Shown: in pieces, positions 7,727 through 13,172 of the stretch
Numbering within the stretch: the stretch's first letter is position 1
Layout: the number at the start of each line of letters is the position of its first letter
Source: JBJHBY01 sp050485745
GTDB taxonomy: Bacteria > Pseudomonadota > Gammaproteobacteria > Pseudomonadales > CAMLJR01
Reading direction: 5' to 3'
Assembly (NCBI GenBank): GCA_050485745.1
Contig: JBJHBY010000086.1
Coordinates: forward strand, 1-13,172
Length of the DNA stretch: 13,172 nt
Position numbers and translations under genes: made by a program
The notes under the pieces: model-generated
What the model was told of the DNA's origin: nothing
The model's input: the letters and a program-made list of their open reading frames with translations, nothing else
Database searches by the model: none

Positions 7727-8593
7727 ATGTCGACAGGTAAAACGCTGAAATCCCTGGCCAACGCCCGCCGCGGCACCCTGGTGCCGGGAGCCTTCAACGC
7801 CCTCTCCGCCCGCGTGATCGCGGACCTCGGCTTCAACGCCCTCTACGTGACCGGCGCCGGGGTCACCAACATGCACCTGGGCCTGCCGGACATGGGTTTC
7901 ATAGGGCTGGCGGAAATCGCCGAACAGACCAGCCGCATCCGCGATGCGGTGGACCTGCCGCTGATCGTCGACGCCGACACCGGCTTTGGCAACGCCCTCA
8001 ACGTGCGCCACACCGTGCGCACCCTGGAGCGCGCCGGCGCCGACTGCATCCAGCTCGAAGACCAGGTGATGCCGAAACGCTGCGGGCACTTCAACGGCAA
8101 GGCGGTGGTCAGCACCGGGGAGATGGTGGGCAAGATCAAGGCCGCCGTCGACGCGCGCCGCAGTGAGGACCTGCTGATCATGGCACGCACCGACGCCCGC
8201 GCCATCAGCGGCTTCGACGCCGCGGTGGAACGCGCCCGGCTGTACGCCGAGGCCGGTGCCGACATCCTCTTTGTCGAGGCACTTGAGAGCCGCACGGAGG
8301 TGCGCGACCTGCCCCGCCACCTCGACACCCCCCTGCTGATGAACATGGTGATCGGCGGCAAAACCCCGATCGCAAGCACCGGCGAGCTGGCGCAGTACGG
8401 CTACGGCATCGTGCTCTATGCCAACGCGGCACTGCAGGGCGCCGTGGCCGGCATGCAGCGCGCGCTGACGCATCTGCGCGACCAGCGCCACCTCGACGAG
8501 GACCCGGAACTCGTCGTCCCCTTCAGCGAGCGCCAGCGCCTGGTGGACAAGACCCTGTTCGACCAGCTCGAAGCGCGCTATCGCGAGACCTGA
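7727..8593 (+). CDS. isocitrate lyase/PEP mutase family lyase, probable 2-methylisocitrate lyase (PrpB role)
   Basis: The 288-residue protein belongs to the ICL/PEP mutase superfamily of TIM-barrel lyases. VDADTGFGN (81-89) supplies metal-binding acidic residues. EDQVMPKRCGH (111-121) contains the catalytic Cys119 of the lyase branch, and ARTDA (153-157) is also conserved. In the prp cluster it would split 2-methylisocitrate into pyruvate and succinate, completing the cycle. However, where E. coli PrpB has ANITEFG this protein has NMVIGGKTP (206-214), a form seen in other family members such as dimethylmalate-lyase-like and carboxyphosphonoenolpyruvate-mutase-like proteins. The exact substrate is therefore inferred from context, and no gene symbol is given. 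AGGA at 7716-7719 is 7 bases before the ATG. It follows prpF after 281 bp and may be co-transcribed or have its own promoter. Confidence 0.88.
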   Translation: MSTGKTLKSLANARRGTLVPGAFNALSARVIADLGFNALYVTGAGVTNMHLGLPDMGFIGLAEIAEQTSRIRDAVDLPLIVDADTGFGNALNVRHTVRTLERAGADCIQLEDQVMPKRCGHFNGKAVVSTGEMVGKIKAAVDARRSEDLLIMARTDARAISGFDAAVERARLYAEAGADILFVEALESRTEVRDLPRHLDTPLLMNMVIGGKTPIASTGELAQYGYGIVLYANAALQGAVAGMQRALTHLRDQRHLDEDPELVVPFSERQRLVDKTLFDQLEARYRET

Positions 8594-8637
8594 TGCAACT
8601 GCCTGAAGCAGGCCGGGTTAGCGCGAAGGTGAGAACG

Positions 8638-8667
8638 CCGGGTTACGCGGCGCAGCCGCTAACCCGG
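8638..8667. repeat. REP-like palindrome A (GGGTTA...TAACCC hairpin)
   Basis: CCGGGTTA at 8638-8645 and GCGGC at 8647-8651 pair with GCCGC at 8655-8659 and TAACCCGG at 8660-8667 around a GCA loop. This gives a 13-bp stem with one bulged C at 8646. A further half copy CCGGGTTAGCGC lies at 8613-8624. It begins 45 bp after the lyase stop and could also limit read-through. The GGGTTA/TAACCC form resembles widespread bacterial REP-type repeats. Confidence 0.7.
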
Positions 8668-8723
8668 TCTACGGCACGGACCGAAGCACCTGCGCGTGCA
8701 GCACAGACAATGGGCTCACGTAG

Positions 8724-8753
8724 GCTGGGTTAGCGCAAAGCGCGTAACCCAGC
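8724..8753. repeat. REP-like palindrome B (GGGTTA...TAACCC hairpin)
   Basis: GCTGGGTTAGCGC at 8724-8736 pairs with GCGC at 8740-8743 and TAACCCAGC at 8745-8753 around an AAA loop, with one bulged G at 8744. It has the same architecture as the hairpin at 8638-8667 and lies 56 bp after it, so the two are members of one repeat family. The 108 bp from here to the next gene shows nothing else recognisable. Confidence 0.7.
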
Positions 8754-8861
8754 GTCCTCACCGTCATCCAATGCTGCACCGCATCATGGTTCGGAGCGAC
8801 ATCCCAGAGAGTCTTGAGAGAGCCTGCCCGGAGCCCTCGGCATGAGTAGCTGCGACACCCT

Positions 8862-9827
8862 TTACGCCCACAGCCCGGGCAGGCACCGCTTCGCCTCCGC
8901 CAGCGCCGCCTCATAGCGTTGCTGCCGCCGCAACAGATGCCGCTGGCTGACGCGGCCGCGGCTCATCACACTGCGATGCGAGGCATACAACAGGTTGAGC
9001 ATCACCCGCCGCTCATTGCCCACATGGCGCTTGTGATAGGCCTCGGTGTTTTCGATAAACACCGTACCCGCGGGCCCGAGAACCTTCAGGATCGAATCGC
9101 CGAAGCGGCGCTCCGCCTCCGCATCGGGCATGGGCCCGCGCAGGGCCGCGCGCAGCACCGCACCCGCGCCCACCTGGCGATGGCTGCCACGGGCCACCAT
9201 ATGGTGTGAACTCTCGATGCCCACATCGCTGAGGTACACAAACACATTCAGCGATTCCCAACCCGCGTAATCAAAGTGAAAACTGTTCTGGCCATCGACC
9301 GCCGTGCCCGTGCCCGGCCGCGTAATCGTCAGCGTCGATTCCAGCAGTGCGGGCTCGCTGCCAAAATACGCGCGCAACACCGACAGCAAGGCGGGATCCC
9401 GGGCCAGCTCGCGCACATCCGGGTCGATGCGATGAATCAACTGATAATGATCCACCGGCAGATGCCCGGCGATGGCCTGCAGGCGCGCCAACGGCTGTGC
9501 CGGTAACGGACCGGCGAGATAGAAACTGCTCTGGCGCAGCTCCGCCGCCACGGCGGCGGCATCCAGCGGCTCCAGCAAACCGGCCACGGGTTCGGCCGGT
9601 TCCCGCGCTGATGCCGATGCTGGTGCCGACACCGGTATGGCCAGGGGCGGGCGCAACAGGCGAATCAAACGACTCGGAATCACCCGCCAGGGCCCGTAGT
9701 GAAACAGCAAGCGCAGATTGCGCACCAGCGCACTGGGCAGGCTGCCCGCGGAATGCCGCCGCAGCGCATTCAGCCATCCATCCAGCCACGCCAGCACACG
9801 GTTGCCTGGCTTGTTCGTCAGCTCCAT
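8862..9827 (-). CDS. phytanoyl-CoA dioxygenase (PhyH)-like Fe(II)/2-oxoglutarate oxygenase
   Basis: The predicted 321-residue protein looks like a PhyH-family oxygenase, which hydroxylates a small substrate using Fe(II), 2-oxoglutarate and oxygen. Residues 184-186 (HFD in NSFHFDYAG) give the HxD iron-binding pair. EAYHKRHVGNERRVML (263-278) supplies the distal iron-binding His (265 or 268) and a downstream Arg (273 or 274) of the kind that holds 2-oxoglutarate. Residues 20-65 are basic and partly hydrophobic, followed by an Ala/Ser/Pro linker at 66-80; this may be a membrane-associating or targeting segment, but no clear signal peptide is seen. The start at 9827 is chosen because GGAG lies 6 bases upstream; in-frame ATGs at 9851 and 9854 would add 8 or 9 residues and lack a good site. 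The substrate cannot be told. It is divergent from the oxidoreductase gene at 10085. Confidence 0.78.
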   Translation of the reverse strand: MELTNKPGNRVLAWLDGWLNALRRHSAGSLPSALVRNLRLLFHYGPWRVIPSRLIRLLRPPLAIPVSAPASASAREPAEPVAGLLEPLDAAAVAAELRQSSFYLAGPLPAQPLARLQAIAGHLPVDHYQLIHRIDPDVRELARDPALLSVLRAYFGSEPALLESTLTITRPGTGTAVDGQNSFHFDYAGWESLNVFVYLSDVGIESSHHMVARGSHRQVGAGAVLRAALRGPMPDAEAERRFGDSILKVLGPAGTVFIENTEAYHKRHVGNERRVMLNLLYASHRSVMSRGRVSQRHLLRRQQRYEAALAEAKRCLPGLWA

Positions 9828-9971
9828 CCCCTGCTCCGTTATCGACGACATCATGCCAGCCCGAATGACGAACAGTTTCTGAGCGATCTGGAAAGAGCGA
9901 AGCTGTAAGGACTTCCGACAAGCTCCACCATGCGCCGCGAACATGGCCCGATTTCACCAATGATCAGCAAG

Positions 9972-10003
9972 CATGGGCGCCGTTTTGCAGGCGGCTTCCC
10001 ATG
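9972..10003. promoter_or_regulatory. inverted repeat in the divergent intergenic region
   Basis: CATGGG at 9972-9977 and CCCATG at 9998-10003 form outer arms, with GCCG (9979-9982) and CGGC (9992-9995) pairing inside around a 9-base loop. Directly after it, ATGAC (10001-10005) and GTCAT flank a CCGCAGCGG palindrome. The position between two divergent genes suits an operator or leader hairpin. No regulator gene is adjacent, so a regulatory role is only inferred. Confidence 0.35.
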
Positions 10004-10084
10004 ACCGCAGCGGCGTCATACACTGTGGCCAGCATCCGGGCAGCAATTAGCGATACAACAATAAAACAATGGCAGGGATGAACC

Positions 10085-11140
10085 ATGAGCACTCCCGCGA
10101 CAATGCGCGCCTGGCGCCTGCACCGCTACGGTGAACCACTCGATGTGCTGAAGCTGGAAGACGTGCCCCTGCCAACAGCGGGGCCGGGGCAATTGCTGGT
10201 GCGCGCGCAGGGCATTCCGCTGAACCTGAACGACCTGGAGCGCATCACCGGCGGCAACATGATGGTGCGCCCCGAATTCCCCTACAGCCCCGGCATGGAA
10301 GCCATGGGCACGGTCGTCGCCGCCGGCGAGGGTGCCACGCACTGGGTCGGCAAGCGTGTTGCCGCCGTGACCGAAGGCGCCCACGGCGGCTACGCCGAGT
10401 ACTGCCTCTGCCCCCAGGCCTCCGCATTCGAAATGCCCGACACCCTGCCCCTGCCGGACGCCGCCGCCCTGCTCTTTCCCTTCCACCTGGCCTGGCTGGG
10501 CCTGTTCGACCGCGCCCGGCTCAGCCGTGGCGAAACCGTACTCATCCACGCCGCCGCGGGCGGCTCCGGCAGCGCCGCCATCCAACTGGCGAAACACGCC
10601 GGCGCCACCGTAATCGCCACCGCCGGCACCGACGAAAAACTGCAACGCTGCCGCGACCTCGGCGCCGACCACGTGGTGAACTACCGCAACGAAGACTTCA
10701 GCCAGCGCGCACTGGCCGTGACCGGCGGCAAGGGCGTGGACATCGTCTTCGACAACGTCGGCGAAGCCGTGATGGAAAAATCCATGCACTGCCTGGCCTA
10801 CAACGGCCGCTACCTGATGATGGGCTTCGCCTCGAACAAGACCGCCGCCGACACCCCCCTGATCGTGCCGCGCCAGCTGGCGCTGGGCAACTTCGGCCTG
10901 TTCGGCGTGATGCTGGCCTATATGGACGAAGCCATGGTCAGCGGCCTCAAGGGCGCCCTGGGCTGGAACCTGCCCACCCGCACACTCGGCGAGCACATCC
11001 ACCAGAACATCCTTGAGCTCTACCACAACGGCAGCATCAGGGCCGTGGTCGACCGGGATATCGGCTTTGAGGATATACCCCGGGGCATCAACGCGATGGC
11101 ACAGCGGGAAACCACCGGGCGCGTGATCGCGAGAGTGTGA
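10085..11140 (+). CDS. NADPH:quinone oxidoreductase-type MDR family protein (zinc-free)
   Basis: This 351-residue protein belongs to the medium-chain dehydrogenase/reductase superfamily, on the quinone oxidoreductase side. Residues 7-130 are the GroES-like substrate domain (RAWRLHRYGEPLDVLKLEDV, then YSPGMEAMGTVVAAGEG and GKRVAAV). Residues 150-300 are the Rossmann NAD(P)H domain, with AAAGGSGSAAIQLAK at 156-170 and DLGADHVVNYRNEDF further on. The Cys cluster that holds structural zinc in alcohol dehydrogenases is not present, which favours a zinc-free quinone or enone reductase. The real substrate is unknown. The family length is usually about 325-350 residues, so it is full length. AGGGA lies 8 bases upstream of the ATG at 10085. 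The broken gene at 11214 follows in the same direction after 73 bp and may once have been co-transcribed. Confidence 0.9.
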   Translation: MSTPATMRAWRLHRYGEPLDVLKLEDVPLPTAGPGQLLVRAQGIPLNLNDLERITGGNMMVRPEFPYSPGMEAMGTVVAAGEGATHWVGKRVAAVTEGAHGGYAEYCLCPQASAFEMPDTLPLPDAAALLFPFHLAWLGLFDRARLSRGETVLIHAAAGGSGSAAIQLAKHAGATVIATAGTDEKLQRCRDLGADHVVNYRNEDFSQRALAVTGGKGVDIVFDNVGEAVMEKSMHCLAYNGRYLMMGFASNKTAADTPLIVPRQLALGNFGLFGVMLAYMDEAMVSGLKGALGWNLPTRTLGEHIHQNILELYHNGSIRAVVDRDIGFEDIPRGINAMAQRETTGRVIARV

Positions 11141-11213
11141 AGTACGGTGCACCTGCCCCACAGGGAACCGACCGGCACAGCCCGCCCAGCCGATACAGGA
11201 AAAGGGCAGCACG

Positions 11214-11662
11214 ATGGGAAAGCAATACACGGATATTCCGCAGGCGCTGAAGCTGTTCATTGAACAGCAGCGGATCTTCTTCGTGGGCACGGCAGCAGCC
11301 GACGGCCGCGTTAACGTGTCCCCGAAGGCATGGACTCATTGCGCGTGCTCGACCAAAACCGCGTGATCTGGCTGAACGTGACCGGCAGCGGCAATGAAAC
11401 AGCGGCGCACACACGGGAAAACCCGCGCATGACCCTGATGTTCGCCGCCTTTGAAGGCAAGCCGATGATTCTGCGCCTGTACGGGCAGTCCACGGCGATC
11501 CACCGGGACGACCCGCAATGGGCTGAACTCTACGCACACTTCAAACCATTGCCCGGAGCCAGGCAGATTTTCGACGTTTCGATCGACCTGGTGCAAACAT
11601 CCTGCGGGATGGCCGTTCCGAACTTTGAATATGCTGGCGACAGACAGCAGCTCAATGATTGA
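11214..11662 (+). pseudogene. pyridoxamine 5'-phosphate oxidase-like flavin protein, frameshifted and truncated
   Basis: The first part reads from ATG 11214 (MGKQYTDIPQALKLFIEQQ, then FFVGTAAADGRVNVSPK) and runs out of frame into a TGA at 11364. The rest of the family sequence continues in another frame from about 11330 (MDSLRVLDQNRVIWLNVTGS, then GNETAAH and MTLMFAAFEGKP). Family members read VNVSPKG(M/L)D here, so one G is missing near 11325-11329 (AAGGCATGG in place of AAGGGCATGG). A second lesion follows: the frame stops with TGA at 11660-11662 after GDRQQLND, where relatives have a Trp codon and about 35 more residues. This family (PF01243-like, about 180 residues) binds FMN, usually with unknown substrates. 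AGGAAAAGGG upstream is a fair ribosome binding site. Two independent lesions favour a true pseudogene; a single-base sequencing error could explain only the first. Confidence 0.8.
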
Positions 11663-11784
11663 CTAGAAAAGATAAAAACATTTAAAGATCGCAGGATAAT
11701 CGACGACTTTTTCATTGCGCCTGAATCTCCACCACGAAGCCGCAGCGTGAAGCGAACGCCAAGCGAAACAAGGACTTGAAGTAA
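11663..11784 (+). promoter_or_regulatory. AT-rich leader of the GIY-YIG gene, possible promoter
   Basis: The 122 bp after the broken gene are much more A/T-rich than everything upstream. TTGACT at 11659-11664 resembles a -35 box. TTAAAG, 17 bases later (11682-11687), is only a poor -10 match. AGGA at 11771-11774 is 10 bases before the ATG at 11785. The assignment is weak, but a local promoter is expected because no intact operon leads into this gene. Confidence 0.3.
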
Positions 11785-12495
11785 ATGCAGAATACAATTT
11801 ACATTGCCGAGCCAATATTTTCGGAAAAGCTCCAGAGGTTCGATGGAGAAGCATCTTTCCCTCCGATCAAAAAAATTGGTGTTACTACCGATCTCCCCGA
11901 CCGAAGAGAACGAGAACTACTGGGAACAATAAGCCCTGTAAAAATATCAATTGTAAAGGCATGGACGAGCCTTGATGCGCGAAAAGTTGAATCTATGCTG
12001 CACACCATCCTCGACAACTCTCGCCTCGATGGTGAATACTTTTGGGATGGCAATGAAACATTGGTAGATGCCGTCACTGACTTCATAGAAGCATATCACC
12101 CCGAAGCTCAGGAGGTTGGAGTTTCCGATGAAGCCGATGTTGCCGCAGCGTCGGAGGCAGTACAGAAAAAGAACTCTCAACGCATATATACAGAAGTCAT
12201 CCCGAAACTCGACCAACTATCAGTTAAATACAACGTTACGAAAAATGGTCGAGGCGTAAAATTCAAGCTGGGTGAGTACAACCTTGCGCTTGGCGGAAGG
12301 TCGGCCGGAAGATATACGCTTACAATTTGGTCGAGAACAAAGACAACCGAAGATGCGCTAGCTGATTTTGAGCACTCACAGGAACTTTCCGCCAACGGTT
12401 CCGAGGATAGCAATCGGCGCGCAAGAATACCAATGAGCAATTTGCAAACAATCTTTGAGTCACTTTCAAACTATGTGCGTCAAAATGGCGCTTAA
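11785..12495 (+). CDS. GIY-YIG superfamily protein (T5orf172/Mug113-like) with an unassigned C-terminal domain
   Basis: The 236-residue protein begins with a domain like the T5orf172/Mug113 branch of GIY-YIG nucleases: IYIAEP (5-10), KKIGVTTDLPDRRERELLG (29-47) with the conserved Lys-Ile-Gly-x-Thr and Arg, VESMLHTILDNSR (68-80) with Glu69 and His73, and GEYFW (83-87). In this superfamily such residues form a metal-dependent DNA-cutting centre, although many members are uncharacterised. Residues 105-135 are an acidic linker. Residues 136-236 (IYTEVIPKLDQLSVKYNV, then GVKFKLGEYNLALGGR and YTLTIWSRTKT) form a separate domain that I do not recognise. The gene is visibly lower in GC than the prp genes, with AT-ending codons, so it is probably acquired. 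GIY-YIG proteins of this kind are common in phages, mobile elements and defence loci. It is a single gene with its own leader. Confidence 0.8.
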   Translation: MQNTIYIAEPIFSEKLQRFDGEASFPPIKKIGVTTDLPDRRERELLGTISPVKISIVKAWTSLDARKVESMLHTILDNSRLDGEYFWDGNETLVDAVTDFIEAYHPEAQEVGVSDEADVAAASEAVQKKNSQRIYTEVIPKLDQLSVKYNVTKNGRGVKFKLGEYNLALGGRSAGRYTLTIWSRTKTTEDALADFEHSQELSANGSEDSNRRARIPMSNLQTIFESLSNYVRQNGA

Positions 12496-12589
12496 CAATG
12501 CCAAGCATAGTGGTGGCTTTTCTATTGCAGCTTCGTCTCTACGAAAGTGGTAACAGATCATCCCGGTTGAATCAAAGTAAGTATACAGC

Positions 12590-12607
12590 AAGGCGTATCA
12601 ACGCCTT
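12590..12607. promoter_or_regulatory. palindrome upstream of the small antidote-like gene, possible operator
   Basis: AAGGCG at 12590-12595 and CGCCTT at 12602-12607 form a perfect 6-bp inverted repeat with a 6-base centre, 20 bp upstream of the ATG at 12628. A second small palindrome, GTATAC, is at 12581-12586. Toxin-antitoxin operons are usually self-regulated through such palindromes. The link here is inferred. Confidence 0.35.
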
Positions 12608-12627
12608 CAAAGGACGCGGAACAAACA

Positions 12628-12837
12628 ATGACCACCAGGCGCCATGAGCCCGACGAAACAACACCTCTTCGCACACCCGACGAGCTGGTTACACATCTCC
12701 GGACAGTCATCGAGAAAAGCGAAGGAGATGCCGCCTTTGTGGCGGCGACACTCAGAGATATCGTTCAGGGAAGATCGATGAGGGGCTTCCTGCGGGGCCT
12801 CGATACCGATGTTCCCAGAGAAGATGACCCGGTATAG
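12628..12837 (+). CDS. small protein resembling the N-terminal part of a HigA-type addiction module antidote, probably truncated
   Basis: The 69-residue product has a central stretch, TPDELVTHLRTVIEKSEGDA followed by AFVAATLRDIVQGRSM (residues 16-51), that follows the pattern of the putative addiction module antidote family (typical form: a Leu-rich helix, then GDPAFIAAALGDIARARGM, then a helix-turn-helix). Here the helix-turn-helix is missing. After RSM the sequence becomes RGFLRGLDTDVPREDDPV and stops, where full-length members (about 95-100 residues) continue with the DNA-binding helices. It may therefore be a decayed antidote, a 3' frameshift, or a small protein of its own. The start ATG has a GGA 7 bases upstream and an AGGA 13 bases upstream. 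No partner toxin gene is seen directly upstream in the 132-bp gap. Family assignment is from pattern memory only. Confidence 0.5.
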   Translation: MTTRRHEPDETTPLRTPDELVTHLRTVIEKSEGDAAFVAATLRDIVQGRSMRGFLRGLDTDVPREDDPV

Positions 12838-12943
12838 GTGCTCCAGCCCACCACCCCGGTGTATCGCCAACGTTTAGCCCTCACCATGCCAGGACGGCAT
12901 TGTGTACGCAGGACCCCGTTACTCTCGCCCGGTGCTGGATGCG

Positions 12944-13172
12944 TTACAGGGTGAGCCGCTTACGCCAATAGCCAGGTTTACGAGCAAGGTGCGCGAACGC
13001 CACTACCGTGATCGCCTGGTGATTCTGAATAGTGATGAGACAGAACGGAAATCTGTGAAGAATGAGCTTCTTCGCACCCATCCCCGCTGCCTCTCCCGTC
13101 ATTGGAGTGAGCGGTGGATTTGGCTCCTTGAGAAGCTGCATTGCATGCTCAATGGCATCTAGCAGTCGCTGT
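12944..13172 (-). CDS. ParE/RelE-family toxin, partial (N-terminus beyond the window edge)
   Basis: On the minus strand an open frame runs from the right edge without a stop to TAA at 12946-12944, giving 75 residues. It starts QRLLDAIEHAMQLLKEPN and ends with HRFPFCLITIQNHQAITVVA then FAHLARKPGYWRKRLTL. The pattern of a helix with RLLDAIE, a strand RFPF.L.., a hydrophobic VVAFAH strand and a final RKPGYWRKRL is the C-terminal part of ParE/RelE-type toxins of type II toxin-antitoxin systems. ParE toxins act on DNA gyrase and RelE toxins cut ribosome-bound mRNA; which applies here is not visible. Such toxins are about 95-105 residues, so roughly 25 N-terminal residues lie off-window. Since antitoxin genes usually precede the toxin, the partner is expected beyond the right edge. 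It converges on the antidote-like gene at 12628. Confidence 0.8.
   Translation of the reverse strand, partial: QRLLDAIEHAMQLLKEPNPPLTPMTGEAAGMGAKKLILHRFPFCLITIQNHQAITVVAFAHLARKPGYWRKRLTL

Noticed and set aside
10016..11290. Long minus-strand open frame antisense to the MDR gene
   Set aside because: It is a shadow of a well-supported plus-strand gene; the product is His/Gly/Ala-rich with no recognisable domain.
12490..12572. Possible integron attC site after the GIY-YIG gene (GCTTAAC containing the stop codon, then GTTGAAT)
   Set aside because: The two end boxes fit the loose consensus but are not complementary to each other (GTTAAGC expected, GTTGAAT seen), and no inner L boxes pair convincingly. 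No integrase is visible.
12886..12900. Hairpin ATGCC/GGCAT between the convergent antidote-like and toxin genes as a terminator
   Set aside because: The stem is only 5 bp with no T-tract on either strand.
12902..13162. 86-residue plus-strand reading frame
   Set aside because: It overlaps the minus-strand toxin frame, which shows clear family motifs. The plus-strand product shows none and starts at GTG without a good ribosome binding site.

Overview
The window is GC-rich DNA from a proteobacterium, most likely a marine-type gammaproteobacterium. The first gene is a close relative of E. coli YaiL (DUF2058), a mainly gammaproteobacterial family, and the window centres on the AcnD/PrpF version of the 2-methylcitrate cycle. 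The last 1.5 kb is clearly less GC-rich and carries mobile-type genes, so it looks like the left part of an acquired accessory region.

Layout. 119-664 is the yaiL-like gene. It converges on a gene at 735-2204 (minus) for an ScfR/RamB/PrpR-type regulator of short-chain acyl-CoA metabolism. Divergent from the regulator is a propionate operon: prpC (2498-3706), acnD (3707-6265) and prpF (6267-7445), with 0 and 1 base between genes. The control region between them (2251-2346) holds a cluster of TTTGCAAA-like sites, including a 13-bp direct repeat spaced exactly 30 bp. After prpF comes a 179-bp MITE-like element with perfect 24-bp inverted ends (7466-7644), then a lyase gene at 7727-8593 in the prpB position. 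Two REP-like hairpins (8638-8667, 8724-8753) follow. Next are a phytanoyl-CoA dioxygenase-like gene on minus (8862-9827) and a divergent quinone-oxidoreductase-type gene (10085-11140).

A broken pyridoxamine-phosphate-oxidase-like gene (11214-11662), carrying a frameshift and a premature stop, marks the border with the AT-richer tail. The tail holds a GIY-YIG (T5orf172/Mug113-like) protein with an unassigned C-terminal domain, a short protein resembling the front half of a HigA-type antidote, and, on the minus strand running off the right edge, the C-terminal three quarters of a ParE/RelE-type toxin.

How the genes work together: PrpC condenses propionyl-CoA with oxaloacetate to 2-methylcitrate. 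AcnD with PrpF (in place of PrpD) carries out the dehydration and isomerisation steps. The PrpB-like lyase would then release pyruvate and succinate. The regulator probably senses an acyl-CoA and controls the operon through the TTTGCAAA cluster. A 10-N assembly gap inside acnD hides one iron-sulfur ligand motif, so that gene is not shown in full.
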